Source: Deltaproteobacteria bacterium (GTDB lineage: Bacteria; Desulfobacterota; DSM-4660; Desulfatiglandales; HGW-15). From it: 5,613 bases of DNA. The DNA lies in assembly GCA_019308985.1 (NCBI GenBank), contig JAFDHB010000210.1, forward strand, positions 1-5,613, written 5' to 3'. The notes below the pieces were generated by a model. That model was not told the DNA's origin and ran no database searches. It saw only the letters and a list, made by a program, of their open reading frames with translations. Of this stretch, positions 1-5,609 are shown in pieces. Each line of letters begins with the position of its first letter. Position 1 is the first letter of the stretch. The position numbers and the translations under genes were made by a program.

Positions 1-173
1 GTGCTTTTCGTTCCCTCGTAGTTTACTCCTATCGAAAAAACTGCGTCGATTACGCAGAGAGGAAGGCTTTGATAGAAGTACTCGTCACTCAGCCTGGCCG
101 TTCCCAGGTCAAGTACCCGACAGCAGTGATTTGCCAGGTCCTGTGCATGCCCTTCAATATTGAAGGATTCCAT
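1..173 (-). CDS. N-terminal part of an unrecognised protein (runs off the left edge)
   Basis: Reading leftward from an ATG at 173-171, 57 codons are open and the gene leaves the window without a stop. An in-frame TGA lies two codons upstream, so this ATG is the first possible start in the frame. It has a plausible Shine-Dalgarno (AAGGTG on the minus strand, about 6-7 nt upstream). The protein starts MESFNIEGHAQDLANHC and later has the run YFYQSLPLCVIDAVFSIGV, followed by NYEGT. That hydrophobic, conserved-looking stretch makes a real gene likely. It gives me an impression of N-termini of uncharacterised proteins found near restriction and repair genes, but I cannot name a family. No signal peptide is evident. 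A promoter candidate lies about 120-150 bp upstream. Function unknown; I am confident it is coding and not confident of any role. Confidence 0.75.
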   Translation of the reverse strand, partial: MESFNIEGHAQDLANHCCRVLDLGTARLSDEYFYQSLPLCVIDAVFSIGVNYEGTKS

Positions 174-292
174 GTCTCACACCTTCACCAACACCACCAC
201 TTTCAATGAGGGCAGTCAAAATCCCGCCACTGGGAGCAAAAGACTGGACGCTCCTTTCTGACTTCCCTTCTATTTCCAATGGTTGAAACAGA

Positions 293-321
293 TTTATATA
301 GGACAACTTGCAGAAAATCAA
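293..321 (-). promoter_or_regulatory. Candidate sigma70-like promoter for the leftward partial gene
   Basis: On the minus strand TTGATT (plus 316-321) is followed after 17 nt by TATAAA (plus 293-298). Spacing is ideal and each box has one or two mismatches to consensus. Predicted transcription would begin near 286, giving a 5' leader of roughly 110 nt before the ATG at 173. Prediction only; AT-rich DNA produces such matches by chance. Confidence 0.4.
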
Positions 322-414
322 CGCCAATCCTCTTATAATATCAAAAACTTGGATGACTTTCACAATGCGGCGCCTTATAAACCCATTACCATTCCGGTTC
401 CGGGGCAGAGCTTC

Positions 415-437
415 GTCCTCTGAATTTCAGAGAGGAC
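415..437. repeat. Imperfect palindrome, possible operator
   Basis: GTCCTCTGAA (415-424) and its complement TTCAGA/GGAC (426-431 and 434-437) form a 10-bp inverted repeat with one central base and a 2-nt bulge. The inner 7-bp arms CTCTGAA/TTCAGAG are perfect. It lies 50-75 bp upstream of the rightward promoter candidate, where a dimeric regulator could bind. No oligo-T tract follows closely, so a terminator is less likely. Role inferred only. Confidence 0.35.
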
Positions 438-489
438 ATTTTATCGGGGCATACTTTACAATGATACTGATGGATTTCAGGGTTTGTTC

Positions 490-518
490 TTGAATTCAAC
501 AAAAAGTCCGGCTATAAG
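490..518 (+). promoter_or_regulatory. Candidate sigma70-like promoter for the DUF262 gene
   Basis: TTGAAT (490-495) and TATAAG (513-518) are separated by exactly 17 nt, a good match to a -35/-10 pair. Transcription would start near 525, leaving a leader of about 139 nt before the ATG at 664. The -35 box is embedded in a perfect 10-bp palindrome, TTGAATTCAA (490-499), which could be an operator that blocks polymerase when bound. The operator role is inferred. Confidence 0.5.
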
Positions 519-524
519 TAATTG

Positions 525-663
525 ATTATTGAAAGCGTTTAATCTCTGTGAGTTGGGAACGAGTCCAAGAGGAGTGAGGCCGCCACACATTGCTGGCGGA
601 AACCGTCCAAGAAATATAAAGTTTGGCTGCAAGTATATTTTAGAAGACTTGGGGACTCGAAAA
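525..663 (+). promoter_or_regulatory. Structured 5' leader of the DUF262 gene with possible Shine-Dalgarno sequestration
   Basis: The leader has at least two hairpins: TTGGG/TCCAA (553-557 with 564-568) and CCGCCA/TGGCGG (580-585 with 594-599, 8-nt loop), the latter extendable by GG/CC across an AAA bulge. The octamer GTCCAAGA occurs twice (563-570 and 605-612). The segment CGAGTCC (560-566) is the exact complement of GGACTCG (653-659), which overlaps the G-rich ribosome site at 651-654. That pairing would exclude the first hairpin, giving two competing states, one hiding the ribosome site. The frame is open from a TTG at 529, but this part lacks protein-like conservation and the DUF262 domain begins after 664, so I treat it as untranslated. 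I match it to no known riboswitch class. Confidence 0.4.
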
Positions 664-2337
664 ATGAGCACGAGAGTCAAAATTGACGTCAAGAGGGAAC
701 CCGTCCAGATGCTTGTGGACGATCTTAATTCCGGCAAGTACTATCTCCCCACCTTTCAGAGACAGTACGTGTGGGACGAGGATGATATAAAGGACTTGAT
801 CGATTCCCTGACCAAAAATTACCCCATCGGCACAGTGATCCTGTGGAAGCCCTCAACATCCTCAATAACGGAAATAGATCCCTTCTCAAGACCCTTGCTA
901 GATGTCGGGAAATCCGATGGCAAGGAGATATTCTATGTGATTGATGGCCAGCAACGGCTGACCTCCCTGTTGCTCTTGTTGAACAACTGGAACATCAGAA
1001 GGGGCGGGGAGGAGATAGCAAGAGAGCCGATTTCTTACAATCCGTCCAACAAGAAGTTCTACAAAAGCACAAGAAGGGGCGTGGACTTGTCGAAACTGAT
1101 TAAAGCGTTTTATGAATACGACGATACGGCCATATCCGAGCTTAAGAGGACCACTTCCCAAGATGCCTATAAAGAGATGGAAAATATGATCAAGGGGGTC
1201 CTTAACAAGTATCCTATCTCCCTGTGCATCCTGGAGACGGAGCGGGAGGACGAAAAGACTTTCCGCGCCATGGCCGAGGCCTTCATAAGGGTTAACAAGT
1301 ACGGGATCAGAATCGGTAATCTCGAGCTGATGCTTTCATTTCTGGCGGGCGCGGTCAGGGGGGACCTGAAAGAGAGGATAAGGGGGCTCTATGAACGCCT
1401 GTACGGTAGATTCGAGATAGATCTGCAGCCTGTAATAAGGTTCGCTTTCTCGAATTTCGGCTTGAAGCAGACACAGATATCCAGAGTGGAGCAGTTTAAA
1501 CGGAACATTGACAAGGTATCACAGTATGAGCAGGCCGATGTTTCGGGAATCTTTAAGGGAAATGACAGGGCGCTCAATCTGACCATGGACCTGTTGAGGA
1601 GCGAGCTGGGGATAACCACCTCCCGCCTTCTCCCCTCACAAATTGCCCTCATACCGATTGCCAAATATTTCTATCTCAAGGGCATCGATACTATAAACGA
1701 ACTACGGGAGGCTGATACCAAAAACATCATAAACTGGTTCCTTCTTACGAGCTTCAACGGATACTACAGCTCCCAGACCGATACCAAACTGGACAAGGAT
1801 TTGGAGGTCATAGGGAATTCCCATTTCCCATGGGAGGACCTGCTCTCAAATATGAAACAAAGGAAGGCAAAGGTTAAAATAGCGCTCGAGGATATCAGGA
1901 GAGGCCTGAGCCTGAACGTCCTCCGGGTGCAGGGAAGAGCCCACCTGTTCATGCTTTACATTCTGCTCGTGAAGAGCCAGGCCGACGACTGGAATGGAAA
2001 GCTGGTGGGTCAAGCCAATTTCTCGGACCTAGCCAGGCACCACATATTTCCCAAAGATTACTTGGGTGAGAACCTGGAGCTTGAAGAGCCCGAGACTATG
2101 GAACAGCATATCAACAATCTGGCCAATATTACCTTTATCCACAAGGACATAAACTCGGAAATAGAAGATACGCCTCCCGATAAGTACATGGGCGATTATC
2201 TGGAATCAGCAATAAAGCACTTCATCCCTTCAGACAAAAACCTATGGTCAATCGACCAGTACATGACGTTCCTGCAGTACAGGATAAACCAGATATATTT
2301 ACAGGGCAGGAAATTTTTTGCTGACATATTCGAGTAG
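664..2337 (+). CDS. DUF262 / GmrSD-like protein with C-terminal HNH-type nuclease motif
   Basis: A 557-aa protein counted from the ATG at 664, which has a GGGG ribosome site 9 nt upstream; the frame is open back to a TTG at 529, but those 45 codons do not look like the family. The N-terminal DUF262 (ParB-like, GmrS-type) domain shows LPTFQRQYVW (residues 28-37) and YVIDGQQRLTSL (91-102), the DGQQR motif tied to nucleotide binding or hydrolysis in this family, then FIRVNKYG (207-214). The middle is helical. Near the C-terminus HHIFPKDYL (459-467) and NNLANITFIHKDINSEI (484-500) form a DUF1524/HNH-like metal-nuclease signature. Family knowledge: GmrSD-type enzymes cut phage DNA carrying modified bases, dependent on NTP. 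All key motifs appear intact and no methyltransferase is in view, so a stand-alone type IV-like restriction role is the best inference; modification specificity cannot be read. The protein is cytosolic with no membrane segments. The gene is monocistronic and convergent with the PRTase gene. Confidence 0.9.
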   Translation: MSTRVKIDVKREPVQMLVDDLNSGKYYLPTFQRQYVWDEDDIKDLIDSLTKNYPIGTVILWKPSTSSITEIDPFSRPLLDVGKSDGKEIFYVIDGQQRLTSLLLLLNNWNIRRGGEEIAREPISYNPSNKKFYKSTRRGVDLSKLIKAFYEYDDTAISELKRTTSQDAYKEMENMIKGVLNKYPISLCILETEREDEKTFRAMAEAFIRVNKYGIRIGNLELMLSFLAGAVRGDLKERIRGLYERLYGRFEIDLQPVIRFAFSNFGLKQTQISRVEQFKRNIDKVSQYEQADVSGIFKGNDRALNLTMDLLRSELGITTSRLLPSQIALIPIAKYFYLKGIDTINELREADTKNIINWFLLTSFNGYYSSQTDTKLDKDLEVIGNSHFPWEDLLSNMKQRKAKVKIALEDIRRGLSLNVLRVQGRAHLFMLYILLVKSQADDWNGKLVGQANFSDLARHHIFPKDYLGENLELEEPETMEQHINNLANITFIHKDINSEIEDTPPDKYMGDYLESAIKHFIPSDKNLWSIDQYMTFLQYRINQIYLQGRKFFADIFE

Positions 2338-2376
2338 AGAGGGCTATTTCATTTTGGTAACTTCCTCAAGCCCTCT
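2338..2376 (+). terminator. Inverted repeat just after the DUF262 stop, weak terminator candidate
   Basis: AGAGGGCT (2338-2345) begins on the base after the TAG stop and is perfectly complementary to AGCCCTCT (2369-2376), leaving a 23-nt loop. Only a broken T-rich tail (TATTGT) follows. Because the gap separates converging genes it could end transcription from either side, but the long loop and poor U-tract make an intrinsic terminator uncertain. Confidence 0.35.
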
Positions 2377-2418
2377 TATTGTCCGTGAGTTATACTCTTC
2401 GATGAGATGATCTACCCC
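2344..2418 (-). pseudogene. Possible relic: 24-codon coding-like fragment downstream of the PRTase gene
   Basis: Minus-strand reading after the PRTase stop stays in the same frame: TAA, five codons, TAA, then 24 open codons to a TAG at 2346-2344. The fragment includes DHLIEEYNSRTIRGLEEVTK, an amphipathic, helix-like run with no start codon of its own. Its LIEEYN part recalls helices near the C-terminus of type I restriction HsdR proteins, but a match this short proves nothing. It may be the stump of a decayed gene or of a once longer C-terminus, or chance. Confidence 0.2.
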
Positions 2419-2436
2419 TTACAACACACCATTCAA

Positions 2437-3858
2437 TTAGAACTCTATATCTTCGAACTCTTCCCACTCCTCCAACTCAATCTTATTGTTCAATTCTCTG
2501 ACTCCATCGACAAATTTCATCGACCCGTTGCACTTTGTCTCAAAATATTCCCTGCACCCGTAAAAAGGGCTTCCGTCTTTATTATTATGTCTCGGAACAA
2601 GGACGCTGCCGCAGGACGGGCATTGAAGAATCTCCTCGGATGGTGTCAGATTCTCCGGATGATAGGAGAGCGCCATTGGGATTACCCGCTTGGCCCCCTC
2701 CTGAAACAAAAGGCCGCTAATTTCCATCAGAGTCGAACCTGATGTGGTAATATCATCGACCACAACCACAGCCTTCCCCCGAACATCTCCATCGACACCG
2801 AAGGCACCTCTAACATTGTCTCGTCTGGCCTCATAACTGCCGATTTCCTTTTGAGGAATATACTCTCGGAGGCACTTTAACAACCCAGGCCTTATCCTTT
2901 CTGCGCCTATTTTCTTACCATGAAGTTCTAGTCTGGGAATGTATTCTATCTGTTCCCTCATCCGGTCTTCCGCCTCATTAGGTTTCGGCGGCGCCCGGGT
3001 CACACAATCGAATTCGTCACCAACTAGGTGAAGTACCATCTCCCCGATAATTCTCGCGAACTGTCCTTTGTGCCTGTGCATCCTTTTCTTCGAATCCAAT
3101 ATCCTCAGTGAAAGGGCATGCTTCCTGTTTCTAGGGTCGTCCTTCTTGAAGTACCGCCCACCCACATGTATCGCATGTTGCGGAGACTCGCTATTCGGAA
3201 AGCTTATTATGTTGACGTACTGTCCCTTTCGAGGCTTCCCAAAAAACCATCTTGGGGATGAAGCCACCTCCGCGAGGTAACCGAGATACTGCCCTTCAAA
3301 CACATCTACCATTTGCTGGCCATTCTCGACTATGAAGTCTGGACCCTTTTTTAATAGACTGATCCTGTCAGACTCCTCCATGGATTCGGGTTCCCAGAAT
3401 ATCGTCCCGAGCCGCAGGCTTTGAGCCTGGCTGATTGTTGTAATATCACCGCACAGGAATACGGACTCGCAGGGCTTCGTCCCGCAGGAGACCACCGCCC
3501 TGGAGATTGGCCATGTAAGAACCGTCTTCTCAAGGGAGTTGAGTGCAGGGAACCTTTCAACTACTAGGGGAGGGTCAAAACAGAAGGCAAGGATGTCTCG
3601 CAGCTCTGACTCGGAGAAGGATGAGACTACTCTGACATTGTATCGGTCAGCAAGGTATTTGAGGGCCTCGCTGACTTCGCTCTCAAACCCTACTTGGGAA
3701 ATGTCCACCCCTGAGTTTCTTATTAGAGATTGGGGGCAGATTTGACGCTGGCCGTCAATCTTTATAAGTCCGTCGATGTTGACTATAACGGATTTTATGT
3801 CGTTGGTTTCAACAAACATCCCGGGCCCGTTAGCTAAACATGGAATAGGTCTGCTCAT
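2437..3858 (-). CDS. HAD-like / ComF-type phosphoribosyltransferase / zinc-ribbon protein (ShosT-like effector candidate)
   Basis: A 473-aa protein from the ATG at 3858, or 460 aa from the ATG at 3819. The first start overlaps the dprA-like gene by 29 nt with a G-rich ribosome site (GGGG); the second lies 10 nt after the dprA stop with poor spacing. Residues 20-157 look HAD-like: a strand ending VNIDG (26-30), SS (79-80) at the motif II position, and CGD (136-138) at motif IV; the usual nucleophile Asp is Asn27. Residues about 265-400 are a ComF-like type I PRTase with RRDNVRGAF (345-353) and the PRPP loop VVVVDDITTSGST (364-376). Residues 413-443 form a topoisomerase-type zinc ribbon, CPSCG then FYGC and a last Cys (C413, C416, C435, C443). 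An acidic tail follows. PRTases transfer phosphoribose from PRPP; the substrate here is unknown. Pairing with a DprA-like gene points to a ShosTA-like toxin (inference). Both active-site Asp residues of the PRPP loop are present. Confidence 0.85.
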   Translation of the reverse strand: MSRPIPCLANGPGMFVETNDIKSVIVNIDGLIKIDGQRQICPQSLIRNSGVDISQVGFESEVSEALKYLADRYNVRVVSSFSESELRDILAFCFDPPLVVERFPALNSLEKTVLTWPISRAVVSCGTKPCESVFLCGDITTISQAQSLRLGTIFWEPESMEESDRISLLKKGPDFIVENGQQMVDVFEGQYLGYLAEVASSPRWFFGKPRKGQYVNIISFPNSESPQHAIHVGGRYFKKDDPRNRKHALSLRILDSKKRMHRHKGQFARIIGEMVLHLVGDEFDCVTRAPPKPNEAEDRMREQIEYIPRLELHGKKIGAERIRPGLLKCLREYIPQKEIGSYEARRDNVRGAFGVDGDVRGKAVVVVDDITTSGSTLMEISGLLFQEGAKRVIPMALSYHPENLTPSEEILQCPSCGSVLVPRHNNKDGSPFYGCREYFETKCNGSMKFVDGVRELNNKIELEEWEEFEDIEF

Positions 3859-4750
3859 CCGGCCCCAGTTTGTAGCTCGGCAATTCCTTCAGCGCATTGG
3901 GGACATCCTCGATGTCACTTATCACGAACGCGCCCTTCTCCCTGTACTGCCCGGGCCATTTCAAATCATCCCTGTCGAGCAGGTTCCTTAGAATGAACAG
4001 GTGACGTCCCTGGGCCATGCATTGTCTTGCCTGAATCAGCGCACCGCTGCTTTCGCTTGCCTCGATTACTACCGTGGCACGGCTGATACCGCTCATAGTG
4101 TAATTCCGGGCGGGGAAATTAAACTTTGTCACCGGATGCGTGAAAGGAAATTGCGAAACGAGCAGGTGCCCCTGGGCGATGACTTTCTGGAGTGCGCTGT
4201 TCTCTTTCGGATAGGACCTGTCCAAGGGCGTGCCGATAACCGCGATTGTCCGCCCCCCTGCCTTTATGGCTCCTGTGTGAGCGGCCGTGTCGATCCCTTT
4301 TGCCAAACCCGAGACGACCACATAGCCATCCGCTGCCAGAAGCATTGCAAGCTTTCGGGCCCTCCTTACTCCAAGGTCGGACGGATTACGTGTCCCGACA
4401 ACTGAAATACCCTTTTTATTGAACAGATCAATTTCGCCCTCACAGAACAGGAACAAGGGAGCATCATCCGTTTTCTCCAAGAGTTCAGGATAGAGAGGGT
4501 CTTTCCTGTATATGATGTGGTAATCCTCAGTGTAGTCCTGGAAAGACTTTAAGCACCGGTTATAGATTCTAGAAATGCTGTGTTTTGATGTTGAAAACAG
4601 CTTGGCCAAAGAGTTAAACAGATCTCCTGGTTCCTCAGTTTCAACCAACTCATCCAACTGCGATAGGGAACGGAGAGCCTTCTTTGAATAATTTACAAGC
4701 CCTAGGATGGTGGCATAGTTGACAGCACGCTTGAAATTATTCGAGTTCAT
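3830..4750 (-). CDS. DprA/Smf-like Rossmann protein (ShosA-like partner candidate)
   Basis: A 306-aa protein starting at the ATG at 4750-4748, with AGGGG (plus 4757-4761) 6 nt upstream. Residues 1-75 are a helical N-terminal region of the kind that precedes the Smf fold. Residues about 80-255 are the Smf/DprA Rossmann domain: VGTRNPS (118-124), SGLAKGIDTAAH (147-158), GTPLDRSYPKEN (173-184), FPARN (212-216), SGIS (220-223) and EASESSGALIQA (230-241). Where genomic DprA usually has a VPG turn, this has FILRN (252-256). It ends without the winged-helix domain found at the C-terminus of most competence DprA proteins. Housekeeping DprA binds single-stranded DNA and loads RecA during transformation; the missing domain and the coupled PRTase gene argue for the defence branch, where a DprA-like protein counteracts a PRTase toxin or senses its trigger. 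That role is inferred. A diverged true dprA is the alternative. Confidence 0.88.
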   Translation of the reverse strand: MNSNNFKRAVNYATILGLVNYSKKALRSLSQLDELVETEEPGDLFNSLAKLFSTSKHSISRIYNRCLKSFQDYTEDYHIIYRKDPLYPELLEKTDDAPLFLFCEGEIDLFNKKGISVVGTRNPSDLGVRRARKLAMLLAADGYVVVSGLAKGIDTAAHTGAIKAGGRTIAVIGTPLDRSYPKENSALQKVIAQGHLLVSQFPFTHPVTKFNFPARNYTMSGISRATVVIEASESSGALIQARQCMAQGRHLFILRNLLDRDDLKWPGQYREKGAFVISDIEDVPNALKELPSYKLGPDEQTYSMFS

Positions 4751-4886
4751 GGCATGCCCCTAATATTACTTGTTAAATTTTGTGGTATACGTCTGCTTTG
4801 CCCAGCCCAAGTTAGAAATATCAAAAAAAGGAATCGTAGACAAGCGATACATTATTGCCGCTCATCTTTGGTTTGATAAACATGCC
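4751..4886 (-). other. 136-bp gap upstream of the dprA-like gene
   Basis: This gap separates the radical SAM stop from the dprA-like start. On the minus strand it has a T7 run (plus 4823-4829) preceded only by a weak 4-bp stem (ATCG/CGAT), so termination of the radical SAM transcript is possible but weak. A poor promoter match (TTGGGC, 15-nt spacer, TATACC) lies before the dprA-like gene. The perfect palindrome GGCATGCC (4751-4758) overlaps the ribosome site. I cannot decide whether the pair has its own promoter. Confidence 0.4.
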
Positions 4887-5609
4887 TCATCTCCTAAGCT
4901 CTGTAAGACTCCTTTTGATATAATAGTCCGCTCCCAGGGAATCCAGCAGCTCTTTCGCCTCTTCCCTGAACCTTGTCCAATCCACAGGCTTCGGCGGGCG
5001 GTGATAGTTCAGTTTCCCGACCTTCCATTGGCCGACAATCGGATGGAGCACCTTTATGAGTTCCAGGGCCTGTTCCGGGATAATCACAGGTTCGAGGCTC
5101 ACCCACGTCTTGATGCCTCTCCGATGCGCTTCTTGCAGTGCGGCAATCCTGTCCGCAAGGGGCGGGGCATGAAGTTCCCATCTGTCGGCATCAGCCTGTT
5201 CAGTAAAGATAATTGTCTGAGCGAACCTGCACCTGTCATAGTTTTTCAGAAGATCAAAATCCCTGATGGCCCTACTGCCGCCTTTGGTGAGAATGGAGAA
5301 CCGCAACCCGTTCTCAATAGAAATCTCAATCGCCCTGCGGGTGATACCCAACTCCATCTCCATGGGCTGATAAGGGTCTGTGGGGAAGGACATCAGTATC
5401 TCCCTGTCGTCACCCCTGAATTTTCTTGCATCTCGCTCGAAATACTTCAGGACATCTCTCCTGGGTTTTGGGCAGTTATGGAAAACCGCTCTCTTCTCCC
5501 TGACCACGTCAGGACCGAAGCAATACAGGCACCAGTGGGGGCAGCCATAGTAAAAGCTTGCTGCCAGCGGTGCGAATTCTTTGGCCCTGCCTCTGGGTTC
5601 ATATATTAC
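4887..5609 (-). CDS. SplB-like (COG1533) radical SAM protein, start unclear
   Basis: The minus-strand frame is open from 5609 to a TGA at 4889-4887. Numbering from the ATA codon at 5606, residues 2-29 contain YEPRGRAKEFAPLA, then GCPHWCLYC with the C-x3-C-x2-C cluster (C22, C26, C29) that binds the 4Fe-4S cluster and SAM. Further family marks are TDPYQPME (76-83), ILTKGG (105-110), DFDLL (116-120) and WVSLEPVI (168-175). At about 239 aa it matches the short SplB-like radical SAM proteins, a family that includes spore photoproduct lyase, though this short form need not repair DNA and its substrate is unknown. A GTG at 5507 would give 206 aa but drop all three cluster cysteines, so it is unlikely to be the true start. 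An in-frame TAA sits at 5612-5610, directly before the conserved N-terminus, leaving no standard start codon; a rare ATA start, a mutation, a frameshift or a sequence error is needed. Confidence 0.82.
   Translation of the reverse strand, partial: VIYEPRGRAKEFAPLAASFYYGCPHWCLYCFGPDVVREKRAVFHNCPKPRRDVLKYFERDARKFRGDDREILMSFPTDPYQPMEMELGITRRAIEISIENGLRFSILTKGGSRAIRDFDLLKNYDRCRFAQTIIFTEQADADRWELHAPPLADRIAALQEAHRRGIKTWVSLEPVIIPEQALELIKVLHPIVGQWKVGKLNYHRPPKPVDWTRFREEAKELLDSLGADYYIKRSLTELRR

Larger units (their letters stand above)
174..489. other. Divergent intergenic region without a convincing gene
   Basis: This stretch separates the leftward partial gene from the rightward DUF262 gene. The open frames in it are short, start from weak codons without a good ribosome site, and encode nothing I recognise. 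It holds the leftward promoter candidate (293-321) and an imperfect palindrome (415-437), and ends just before the rightward promoter (490-518). It probably serves as the control region for both genes; no tRNA, CRISPR or insertion sequence is visible. Confidence 0.6.

Noticed and set aside
154..363. A 69-codon minus-strand frame starting with GTG and overlapping the start of the partial gene by 20 nt
   Set aside because: It has no ribosome site, no recognisable motif, and covers the promoter candidate at 293-321. An operon partner cannot be fully excluded.
529..663. A 45-residue N-terminal extension of the DUF262 protein from a TTG codon
   Set aside because: The extension is unlike the family, overlaps RNA hairpins, and the ATG at 664 has a ribosome site and gives a normal DUF262 N-terminus.
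2407..2742. A 111-codon plus-strand frame opposite the end of the PRTase gene
   Set aside because: It is antisense to the zinc ribbon and PRPP-loop coding region, and its translation is not protein-like.
4001..4405. A 134-codon plus-strand frame opposite the dprA-like gene
   Set aside because: It is a shadow of the well-conserved Smf domain on the other strand, with no motif of its own.
4748..4755. A tiny ATG-CCA-TGA reading frame whose stop overlaps the dprA-like start
   Set aside because: It arises from the GGCATGCC palindrome, is only two codons long, and its start sits too close to the AGGGG site to initiate well.
4800..4845. T7 run on the minus strand as a strong rho-independent terminator for the radical SAM gene
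   Set aside because: Only a 4-bp stem with an 8-nt loop precedes it, too weak to call.
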